Origin: an uncultured archaeon A07HN63
GTDB taxonomy: Archaea; Halobacteriota; Halobacteria; Halobacteriales; Haloferacaceae
Direction of reading: 5' to 3'
DNA: 18,926 nt
NCBI GenBank assembly: GCA_000496215.1
Contig: KI543219.1
Span: 178,989-197,914 of the forward strand
Made by a program: the position numbers and the translations under genes. Under the pieces are notes generated by a model that was given only the letters and a program-made list of their open reading frames with translations, was not told the DNA's origin and did no database searches. This document shows positions 7,756-13,996 of this stretch, piece by piece (positions within the stretch are counted from its first letter, which is position 1; each line of letters opens with the position of its first letter).

Positions 7756-8202
7756 TCAGGCGAAGATGAGGTCGAGATACGGCGCGTAGAGGAACTGCAG
7801 CCCGAAGTAGGCGGCGTAGATCAACAGGAGGACCGAGACGCCGAGTGCGGCTTTCGGCCGTTCGAACTCCATGTCGTTGCGGGCCTCGACCTCGCGTGAC
7901 TCGAACTCGAAGAAGTCGGTGATGAACAGCCCGATCACCGGGATCATGAGGATCATCCCGCCGATCGGCTTGTACAGCGTAAACAACATCCCGAGAATGA
8001 CGAGCCCGGTCGTGGTGAACACATGGGGAGTGTAGCGGTCCAGCGAGTCGGCATCGTTATTGACCGCCTGCTGTTTGTGCTTGCGGTGGCTGAGGAGCCG
8101 CGTACCCATGTTGGCGACCGCAAGGGTGAGGATCGCCAGCGGGATGATCGGCCCGACGGACTCGATCCAGCCGAGCGGGACGAGAAACGACAGTAGTTGC
8201 AT
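7756..8202 (-). CDS. Small four-segment membrane protein of unknown function
   Basis: This 148-residue protein has four likely membrane segments (about 15-37, 60-78, 81-99 and 118-146). Between segments 1 and 2 is a basic stretch (LLSHRKHKQQ), and between 3 and 4 an acidic loop (FEFESREVEARNDMEFERPK). I do not recognise a named family; it looks like the conserved hypothetical membrane proteins common in haloarchaea. The ATG at 8202 is separated from the stop of the NAD-kinase-like gene upstream by only 2 bp, so the two are almost certainly cotranscribed and may be translationally coupled. No catalytic motif is visible. Confidence 0.75.
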   Translation of the reverse strand: MQLLSFLVPLGWIESVGPIIPLAILTLAVANMGTRLLSHRKHKQQAVNNDADSLDRYTPHVFTTTGLVILGMLFTLYKPIGGMILMIPVIGLFITDFFEFESREVEARNDMEFERPKAALGVSVLLLIYAAYFGLQFLYAPYLDLIFA

Positions 8203-8204
8203 AC

Positions 8205-8981
8205 CTAGTCCTCAGACAAGGACTCATTAGAGTTTTTCCAATTGCTGCTGCCGTCGCCGACCCGCCGGGCGTCGACAACCGACAGCGGTGACCCCTGCGT
8301 CACGGCAACGCTGATCCGGGTGCCGCCACTGGTGAGCCTGTGGTCGTCAGCAAACACCGTCACGTCAGTGTCGCGTTCGACCGTCAGCGTCAGCGGTGGC
8401 TGCACCACCCAGCTGTCGGCCTGTGTCGCAAACGGGGCAATCGGAACGACGGCCGCGCCGCTACCGGGAGCCAGCCGTGGCCCCCCGGCCGCTCGCGCGT
8501 AGCTCCCGCTCCCAATCGGTGTGGCGACGACGACGCCGTCGGCGCGAAACTCGGTGAGCGTTGTCTCCTCGGTGGCGACCGCGTACTCGGAGATGCGGGC
8601 CGGCTGGGTCGTCATCAACATACAGTCGGCGACGGCCATCGCCGTCGACTCACCGGCCGTCAGCTGCAGTGGATGATGGGTCACCGCTGGGACAGCATCG
8701 ACCGACTCGGCAGCCACCCGAGCGACAGCGTCGGCCACGGTGGCCGGGTCACTCGTCGAGAGACTGCAGGCGGCGTCGAGACCGACCGACAGAATCGGGG
8801 GTGAGGCGGCTGCCTCGGCCGCCGTTCGAAGGCCGTCGACACCGACCGCCACGAGGAGGTCCGCGGCCCCGGATTCGACGACCGAAAACGCACGCTGGTG
8901 GTCGGCGAGCGCGGTCTCGATGTCGCTGGCCGAGAGCGTCGGGTCGTCCGCCGCAGCCGGCGCGGTGACCGCCAGCTTCAT
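8205..8981 (-). CDS. NAD kinase-like protein with degenerate catalytic motifs
   Basis: A 258-residue protein with recognisable ATP-NAD kinase architecture. The N-terminal half has VAVGVDGLRTA (about 44-54) where active kinases have GGDGT; Asp49 is kept but the double Gly is not. The C-terminal half has the diagnostic DGVVVATPIGSGSYARAAGG segment (148-167) and VVPIAPFA (178-185). The conserved NE/ND motif before the C-terminal strand block is replaced by AVADC (about 116-120), with PARISEYAV following as in the family. A true NADK phosphorylates NAD(H) to NADP(H). The changed residues make activity doubtful, and a second canonical NADK is likely elsewhere in the genome (inference). The last 17 residues are Ser/Asn-rich and look disordered. 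The gene is 2 bp upstream of the small membrane protein gene. Confidence 0.75.
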   Translation of the reverse strand: MKLAVTAPAAADDPTLSASDIETALADHQRAFSVVESGAADLLVAVGVDGLRTAAEAAASPPILSVGLDAACSLSTSDPATVADAVARVAAESVDAVPAVTHHPLQLTAGESTAMAVADCMLMTTQPARISEYAVATEETTLTEFRADGVVVATPIGSGSYARAAGGPRLAPGSGAAVVPIAPFATQADSWVVQPPLTLTVERDTDVTVFADDHRLTSGGTRISVAVTQGSPLSVVDARRVGDGSSNWKNSNESLSED

Positions 8982-9066
8982 CGGTCTCGCTCCAGCCCTC
9001 GACGTAGCATGGTCGGAGGCTCAGCCCGGATCGACAAAAGTCCCGCGTCCCGCTGGTACGCGTGGG

Positions 9067-9689
9067 TCACGCTGCAACGAACTCGTAGCTGTAGACGTGG
9101 TTCAACAGGAGGTACGTGACCACGCCCAGCACCAGCGAGAGAATCCACGTGCTGGCGGCGATGCGACCGACCGTCCGGTGTGGCGTCTGGCTTCTGAGTT
9201 CCGTCGGCGTGTGCGTGAGCCCGAGGACAATCGCATACAGCACGAGCGGCACGGCCAGAATCGATAACAGAATGTGGATCGCCAGCATGGCGAGGTATGC
9301 CGGATACACCCACTCCCACAGCGGGACCCACGCGAGGCTCGATTCCAGCACGAACTCCTTGGTGCCGCCGCCGGCGACCTTCGGGAGATACATGCCGAGA
9401 AACAGCAGGATCAGACGAACGCCGAGACCATCGCGTGAGCGTGTTTGCGCACCTCGTCGTTGCGAATCCAGTACCAGCCGGCGGCCAGCGAGGTGACCGC
9501 GAGCGTGTTGACGACGGCAATCGCATGCGCCAGCAGGTTCACCTGGCCTTCGCTCAACTCCGGAAAGAGGGCCTGCACTGACGGCACGGCGAAGACGCCG
9601 ACGACCGCCGCGTAGCCGACCGCCGAGAGGATGATAGTCGTCGCTTTCGGGTGATCGCCCACTGGACCGCCGACCATCGGAGACTCCAT
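9067..9689 (-). pseudogene. DUF420 family membrane protein, frameshifted
   Basis: Two frames encode one membrane protein of about 207 residues. The first part (9689 to 9414) begins MESPMVGGPVGDHPKAT and runs to AHAMVSAFV, where TGA at 9411-9413 stops it. The second continues as ILLFLGMYLPKVAGGGTKEF to the TGA at 9067. Adding one C after the GTC codon (GTC-TG to GTC-CTG) restores a continuous hydrophobic helix VSAFVLILLFLGMYLPK. About five membrane segments and conserved His residues (AHAIAV, RKHAHAM, AIHILLS) fit DUF420, a family often linked to heme-copper oxidase assembly. No oxidase genes are in view, so that link is not supported here. The break could be a real mutation or a base-call error. 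Confidence 0.8.
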
Positions 9690-9768
9690 ACTGGGGGTTT
9701 GGGTGGCCCGCTAATGCGGGTTTCGATCAGCAACGACACAGCGACGAAGCGGCGACGAGTCAGCGGTC

Positions 9769-10824
9769 CTACTCGCGGTCGATAACCCCGGTCATCGTTG
9801 CCGTCTCGACGGCCGCATCGAGATCGACCCCGTTGCCGAGGATCGTATAGCGGTCCCGGATTTCGTGAGCGGTCGTCAGCGCCTCCAGTACCTCGTCGTC
9901 GCTGACACCGAGTTCCTCGGCGGTCGTCGGCGCGTCGATGCTGTCGAGGGCCTGTCGGATCGCCCGCCAGCGGCCGCCGTCGCCGCTATGGAGGTACTCG
10001 GTCAGAATCGAGCCAACGCCAACCTGGTGGCCGTGGAGGGCCTTGTTCGGCGCGATACGGTCGAGCTGGTGGGAAAACAGGTGTTCGGCGCCCGACGCGG
10101 GACGGGAGGAGCCCGCAATCGACATGGCGACACCGGAGGAGACGAGCGCCTTGACGACGATCCACGCCGACTCCTCGAGGTTCGGGCGGATCGAGTCGGC
10201 ATTATCGACCAGCATCTCGGCGGTCATCTCGGAGAGCGCGCCCGCGTACTCGGAGTACTCGGCGTTTTTGAGTCGCTGGGCGAGCCGCCAGTCCTGCACG
10301 GCGGTGTAGTTCGAGATGATATCGGCACAGCCGGCGGTCGTCAACTCCCACGGCGCTTCGGCGATGAGTTCGGTGTCGGCGACGACGGCCAGCGGCGGGT
10401 CGGCGGCGATAGAGTGGCGGCTATTGCCCTCAGGGATCGACGACCGCCCGGAGACGATGCCGTCGTGGCTGGCGGCGGTCGGCACCGAGACGAAGCCGCG
10501 GTCGATCTCGTCGGCGGCCATCTTGGCGATATCGATGGCCTTGCCGCCGCCGAGCGCGAGCAGGTAGCCGGCGTCCTCGTCGTCGGCGATATCGACGACG
10601 CGCTCGATGGAGTCGAAGCTGGCCGACTCGACAACGACCGTCGACGGGTTGTCGAGTTGCGCGCGCAGCCGGTCGCCCGCGATCTCGTTGGGCGTCGGGC
10701 TGGTGACGACGAGCGGGTCGCCGTGGAGGTGGAGTTCGGCGACGGCCTGGCCAAGCTCGTCGAGCACGCCGTGGCCGACGACCACGTTGCGCGGGAGCTT
10801 GATCCACGTCGATTTATCGAACAT
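9769..10824 (-). CDS. egsA: sn-Glycerol-1-phosphate dehydrogenase
   Basis: This 351-residue enzyme reduces dihydroxyacetone phosphate to sn-glycerol-1-phosphate, the stereospecific backbone of archaeal ether lipids. The NAD(P)-binding motif LALGGGKAIDIAKMAADE spans about 89-106. The metal site is supplied by Asp121 in PTAASHDGIVSG and by His residues in SGAEHLFSHQLD (His248 or 252) and LHGHQVGVG (His264 or 266), in the order found in archaeal G1PDH and related glycerol dehydrogenases. The ATG at 10824 (MFDKSTWIKLPRNVVVG) matches the family start; an upstream in-frame ATG would add 36 atypical Cys/Arg-rich residues. It is cytoplasmic and expected to be essential. It diverges from the toxin-antitoxin operon, with 123 bp between. 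Confidence 0.95.
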   Translation of the reverse strand: MFDKSTWIKLPRNVVVGHGVLDELGQAVAELHLHGDPLVVTSPTPNEIAGDRLRAQLDNPSTVVVESASFDSIERVVDIADDEDAGYLLALGGGKAIDIAKMAADEIDRGFVSVPTAASHDGIVSGRSSIPEGNSRHSIAADPPLAVVADTELIAEAPWELTTAGCADIISNYTAVQDWRLAQRLKNAEYSEYAGALSEMTAEMLVDNADSIRPNLEESAWIVVKALVSSGVAMSIAGSSRPASGAEHLFSHQLDRIAPNKALHGHQVGVGSILTEYLHSGDGGRWRAIRQALDSIDAPTTAEELGVSDDEVLEALTTAHEIRDRYTILGNGVDLDAAVETATMTGVIDRE

Positions 10825-10884
10825 ACTCTCCACATCGGTGGCCCGGCATGAAACCGTTTGGTGTCGGCGATTTCGGAGTGCATC

Positions 10885-10898
10885 GCTACGTCCGTAGC
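10885..10898. promoter_or_regulatory. 14-bp inverted repeat upstream of the toxin-antitoxin promoter
   Basis: GCTACG-TC-CGTAGC is a perfect 6-bp inverted repeat with a 2-bp centre, about 18 bp upstream of the TATA box of the RelB/RelE-like operon. Type II antitoxins usually repress their own promoters through such palindromes, so it is a candidate autoregulatory site. It could equally serve egsA, which diverges from the same region. Confidence 0.4.
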
Positions 10899-10916
10899 CG
10901 GTTCGAACGCAACAAA

Positions 10917-10924
10917 GCTTATAC
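10917..10924 (+). promoter_or_regulatory. TATA box of the toxin-antitoxin operon
   Basis: GCTTATAC is centred 27 bp upstream of the antitoxin ATG at 10948, the leaderless promoter spacing. It is the cleanest TATA element in the window. Confidence 0.55.
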
Positions 10925-10947
10925 AGACACATATCCCACTATTTGAT

Positions 10948-11106
10948 ATGGCAACCGACGGCGACGCCCCTGAGCATCCGCCCGAAGCCGACATGCTGCC
11001 TGACGAGCGAGCCGTAATCGCCGAACGGCTTGACGAACTCGAAGACGAAGAGTCACACCTTTCAGTCGAGGAGGTCGCCGACGACCTCGGTATCGATCTC
11101 GAATAA
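10948..11106 (+). CDS. RelB-like antitoxin
   Basis: A 52-residue very acidic protein beginning MATDGDAPEHPPEADMLPDE. It contains a helical middle (AVIAERLDELEDEE) and ends HLSVEEVADDLGIDLE, a short helical DNA-binding or toxin-wrapping segment. ATG at 10948 is chosen over an in-frame ATG at 10858 because of the TATA box 27 bp upstream and the improbable composition of the extension. The stop is 2 bp before the start of the RelE-like frame, the usual order and spacing of type II toxin-antitoxin pairs. The antitoxin identity rests mainly on this context; the sequence itself is too short to assign with certainty. Confidence 0.75.
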   Translation: MATDGDAPEHPPEADMLPDERAVIAERLDELEDEESHLSVEEVADDLGIDLE

Positions 11107-11108
11107 CA

Positions 11109-11441
11109 CTGATACCACACGCGCCGTCGGAACTCACAATTCTACAGAGTGCGCGGGATGATATAGCAGCGATTCAAGCGCACAATCCGGATCATGCCGA
11201 GCGTATCCTGGAAAAGATCAACGACTGGACTGAGAAAATCCAGTGGGGACGCTTGCCACAGCGGCATCTGGAGTATCTGACGGGTTCGAATCGCTACAAT
11301 TTCTACCGTGAACGGGTTGGCAATGCAGGCTACCGTGTTGTATACGAGATCAGTGGCGACACTATGACTGTCGTCGGGATCGTCCCCAAGGGTCAGGATA
11401 CCTACGATCTCTCGGAGTTCCGTCGGCGGATGGAACGGTAG
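11109..11441 (+). CDS. RelE/ParE-family toxin, apparently with a CTG start
   Basis: The frame reads about 110 residues: SELTILQSARDDIAAIQAHN, then DHAERILEKINDW, SNRYNFYRERVGNAGYRVVYEI, and a C-terminal DTYDLSEFRRRMER. This is the RelE/ParE fold, with the central Arg-rich strands and the typical YRVVYEI and DTYDLSEF endings. Members of this family cleave mRNA on the ribosome or inhibit gyrase; which applies here is not clear. No ATG, GTG or TTG lies in frame between the antitoxin stop and residue 48 (TTG at 11253, inside the fold). The best candidate is CTG at 11109, 2 bp after the antitoxin stop, giving MIPHAPSELTI. It may start by weak reinitiation, or the start may have been lost. Confidence 0.75.
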   Translation: MIPHAPSELTILQSARDDIAAIQAHNPDHAERILEKINDWTEKIQWGRLPQRHLEYLTGSNRYNFYRERVGNAGYRVVYEISGDTMTVVGIVPKGQDTYDLSEFRRRMER

Positions 11442-11513
11442 AACCTCTGTCATTTCGACCAGCCGACTCACAAAGCGTGAGCGCGGAACACTGCCCCTAG
11501 ACCGACGAACGCT

Positions 11514-12188
11514 TCAGGCCACAGCCTCGTCGACCGGTTCAACCCGAATCGACCGCGCGACCGACTCCGGCAGGCTCTGCTCATCGCCGTCAGCTGTCTC
11601 GACGGTGACCATGCCGAACGGGGCGATATCGACGACTTCGAGTTCCGTCCCTGGCGTGATGCCCGCCTCTTCGAGATACGTCAACTCCGCCTCGTCGCGG
11701 TCGCTGACACGGCTGACGACGACGTGATCGCTAGCCGCAAACTCGGTGAGCCGGACGGCGGCGTCGCCCTCGATCGGGTCGAGTTCGACACCCGGAATCG
11801 GGTCGCCGTGGGGGTCGACCGAGGGATTGTCGAGGGCCTCCGCGACGCGGCGTTCGAACTCCTCGGAGATGTGATGTTCCAGCGCGTCGGCCTCCTCGTG
11901 GACCTCGTGCCAGTCGTAATCGAGATGCTCGGTGAGATAGGTTTCGAGCAGGCGGTGGTGGCGGATGACTTCGAGCGCGACCGTCTCGCCCTCGTCGGTG
12001 AGCTCGACGCCCTTGTACTTCTCGTGGGCGATGAGGTCGTGCTCGGCCAGCGAGTTCACCATGCTCGTGACCGTCGGCGGGGTCTTGTCGAGATACTCCG
12101 CGATCTCGGAGGTCGACACCGGCGGCCCGCTTTCGGTCTGAAGGACGTAGATCGCCTTCAGGTAGTCCTCCATGGTGTCGCTGAACAT
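11514..12188 (-). CDS. DtxR/MntR-family metal-dependent transcriptional regulator
   Basis: This 224-residue protein has the three-part DtxR layout. The N-terminal winged helix spans about 4-62 (MEDYLKAIYVLQ, SEIAEYLDKTPPTVTSMVNSL, VELTDEG). The metal-binding dimerisation domain spans about 65-140, with the His/Glu-rich EVIRHHRLLETYL and HEVHEEADALEHHISEEFE. The C-terminal SH3-like FeoA domain spans about 150-220 (GDAAVRLTEFA, EAGITPGTELEVV). Such regulators sense Fe(II) or Mn(II) and repress uptake genes (SirR, TroR or Idr in haloarchaea). The metal cannot be told from sequence. Translation may start at ATG 12188 or five codons later. No transport gene is nearby, so its targets are elsewhere. 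Confidence 0.9.
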   Translation of the reverse strand: MFSDTMEDYLKAIYVLQTESGPPVSTSEIAEYLDKTPPTVTSMVNSLAEHDLIAHEKYKGVELTDEGETVALEVIRHHRLLETYLTEHLDYDWHEVHEEADALEHHISEEFERRVAEALDNPSVDPHGDPIPGVELDPIEGDAAVRLTEFAASDHVVVSRVSDRDEAELTYLEEAGITPGTELEVVDIAPFGMVTVETADGDEQSLPESVARSIRVEPVDEAVA

Positions 12189-12279
12189 ACATTGACTTGC
12201 GGCGTTAGCGGCAAATAGCTACCGGGTACGTTACGAGATTGGTAGGTAGATAGCAGCTGCGGGGCCGTGGCAATGACGC

Positions 12280-13528
12280 TTAGACGCCCGTCGAGTAGCG
12301 CAGAATCCCGGCGATTCCGCCGAAGGCGTCGTAGAGCTGTTCGCCCTTCTCGAAGTCCGTCGAGATGAACTTGACCTCGGTGCCGCGCTGTTCAGCGATG
12401 TTGATCAGGTGATCGATCACGTCCTCGCGTTCGTCGACCGTCGCCTCGGCGCCGTCCTCGCACTCGTGGTCGGGCGTGTCGTCGGCGACGGTCGACGAGT
12501 TCGTACTCCTCGGTGCCATCACAGTCGTAGACGACCACGTCCTGCCGGAGATCCTCCGAGATCAGGAGGCGGTCGACCGAGCCCATCACGAGGTTCTGCC
12601 GGGTTGGCTCGAAGCCGTAGGTTGCCTCGTCGCCCGCGTGGAGGTTCTCGAAGAACTCCTCCATCTGTTTTTTATCCTTGACGACTTCCTGATCGGCCAG
12701 CACGTCGCTGGCGGCGTCAACGAGGTCATCCAGCCCGGATTCGTCGGTGTAGGCCACGTCGAACTTGCCCAGGACGTGGTCCTGCAGTTCGTGATGGAGG
12801 TAGTCGCCGTCGACGAACTCGTCTTTTGTCGGCGACGGGCCGCCGATCAGGATGCCGTCGAGTTCGTGGCGTTTCGGCACCATCAGCTCGTCGGCCATCT
12901 CGGCGATCTCCTGATAGAAGTTGTCGATAGCCTCCAGCCGCAGGCGGGCGAATCGCTGGGCGGACTGACCACCCTTTCGCTGCTTGCCGGGCACCAGCGA
13001 GGAAGCGGATTTGACTGGTTCGACCCGCTTGCCCTTCAGCCAGCCGACGTTGGCCTCCCGGCGGTCCAGCACGATGAGGCCGAACAGCCCCTTGTCGAGC
13101 AACATGTTCTCCAGCGGCTCGGTCAGGAACGCCGAATCGCAGTGGTAGCGGAACGACTGTATCGGCTCGGAGGGCGATTCGAGGACGCGCGTGATCATCT
13201 CGGTCTGGCCGCCGCCGCTATCGACCGCGCCGGAGAAGATGACGATCCCGTTTTCCGGTGGGTAGGTGTCGTAGTAGCGCAGCCGATCCTTGATCGATTT
13301 GAGGGCGTCCTGGACGTTCGTCCGGGTCTGTTTGGACTTGATGTTCGACGCCTCGGAGTGCTCCTGAATCACGTGTTCGACAACCGAGGAAACCTGCTTG
13401 TCATCGGGGATATAGATCGTGACAAGCTGGGTGCCCGAGCCCTCGTACTCCTGCAGCTCCTCGATGACCTTTTTGAACTCGTATTTCTGTCGGTCCTCGC
13501 TGGGCTGCTCCTCGGCGTCCGAACTCAT
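12280..13528 (-). CDS. prf1: Archaeal peptide chain release factor 1, with a +1 frame disruption
   Basis: aRF1 recognises all three stop codons and triggers peptide release in the ribosome. Domain 1 carries the NIKS motif at 62-65 (SNIKSKQTRTNV) and the YxCxxxF motif at 128-134. Domain 2 carries the catalytic GGQ at 186-188 (RKGGQSAQRFARLR). Domain 3 continues to EEYELVDRR, where the frame breaks at about 12484. The downstream frame resumes as DDTPDHECEDGAEATVDERE and ends with FGGIAGILRYSTGV, the conserved C-terminus. Removing one C at about 12484-12485 gives a single 415-residue protein, the normal aRF1 length. As written, the frame would end at 12392 with about 30 aberrant residues. The protein should be essential, so a base error is most likely. 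ATG at 13528 is chosen because the upstream extension is atypical. Confidence 0.92.
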
Positions 13529-13731
13529 TGCCGGTATATCCCCCGGCTGCGGGTAAGTATGCTTTGACTGCGCCGACGCCGCGCCATCCACACTGAGTGA
13601 ACCGTGTGTCGATGCCACGTCAAGACGGGAGCTGCACGCGAAGGCAATATTGGGTGACTCACACAAATATTATGTATAATGCCTTCGGAAATCCGATTGG
13701 CCGCAAAACCAATTGTGGCCGATCCAAGCCA

Positions 13732-13817
13732 TAATGCACGACGGGACCGGCTTTTTTCGTCGATTCCCGTCTTTTGATCTGACTATTAGTTCGGAAAATG
13801 GTCGTAAGAGTGCATTA
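13732..13817. repeat. Nested inverted repeats, candidate structured element
   Basis: Outer arms TAATGCAC (13732-13739) and GTGCATTA (13810-13817) are exact complements. Directly inside the left arm, GACGGGA (13740-13746) pairs with TCCCGTC (13765-13771) across an 18-nt loop containing six T residues, and four more T follow the stem. On the plus strand the inner hairpin with trailing T residues could end transcription, or the whole could be part of a small RNA. Folding and transcription are not shown. Confidence 0.4.
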
Positions 13818-13964
13818 CCGCACAGACTCTTGAGTGTCATATCGGAAACTATCTGATCGATAACGCAGATATCGCAGGCCTCTCACAGCTGAATGACTCA
13901 ATGTAGTCTGTCGACGCAAAATGTGGAGCCAAACAGACAGAGGGTGGTCGACACAGGACCACCG

Positions 13965-13974
13965 TTTTGATATA
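13965..13974 (+). promoter_or_regulatory. TATA-like box of ileS
   Basis: TTTTGATATA is centred 27 bp upstream of the ileS ATG at 13997. This supports that ATG and a leaderless transcript, rather than the in-frame TTG at 13967, which lies inside the TATA element. Confidence 0.5.
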
Positions 13975-13996
13975 CGCCGACCCCTTGCCTCTCACC

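Larger units (their letters stand above)
13529..13996. other. 468-bp divergent intergenic region between aRF1 and ileS
   Basis: I find no supportable gene here. The outer edges hold promoters: a CATACTTAC-like minus-strand element near 13551-13560 for aRF1 and TTTTGATATA at 13965-13974 for ileS. The middle is AT-richer. It holds a nested pair of inverted repeats (13732-13817), a short palindrome TCGGA-AA-TCCGA (13685-13696) and three TCGGAAA words at 13685, 13790 and 13842. It is unusually long for two leaderless genes, so a small RNA or regulatory region is possible. Confidence 0.5.

Noticed and set aside
9865..10851. 328-residue open frame on the plus strand
   Set aside because: It is antisense to egsA and rich in Arg, Gly and Val, as expected for a shadow frame.
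12470..12500. Programmed frameshifting in aRF1 like bacterial prfB
   Set aside because: The junction CGC-CGA lacks an in-frame stop codon, a slippery run or an evident stimulator, and two other one-base breaks nearby favour sequence error.
12476..13567. 363-residue open frame on the plus strand
   Set aside because: It is antisense to aRF1, whose NIKS and GGQ motifs are clear. The frame has no recognisable domain.
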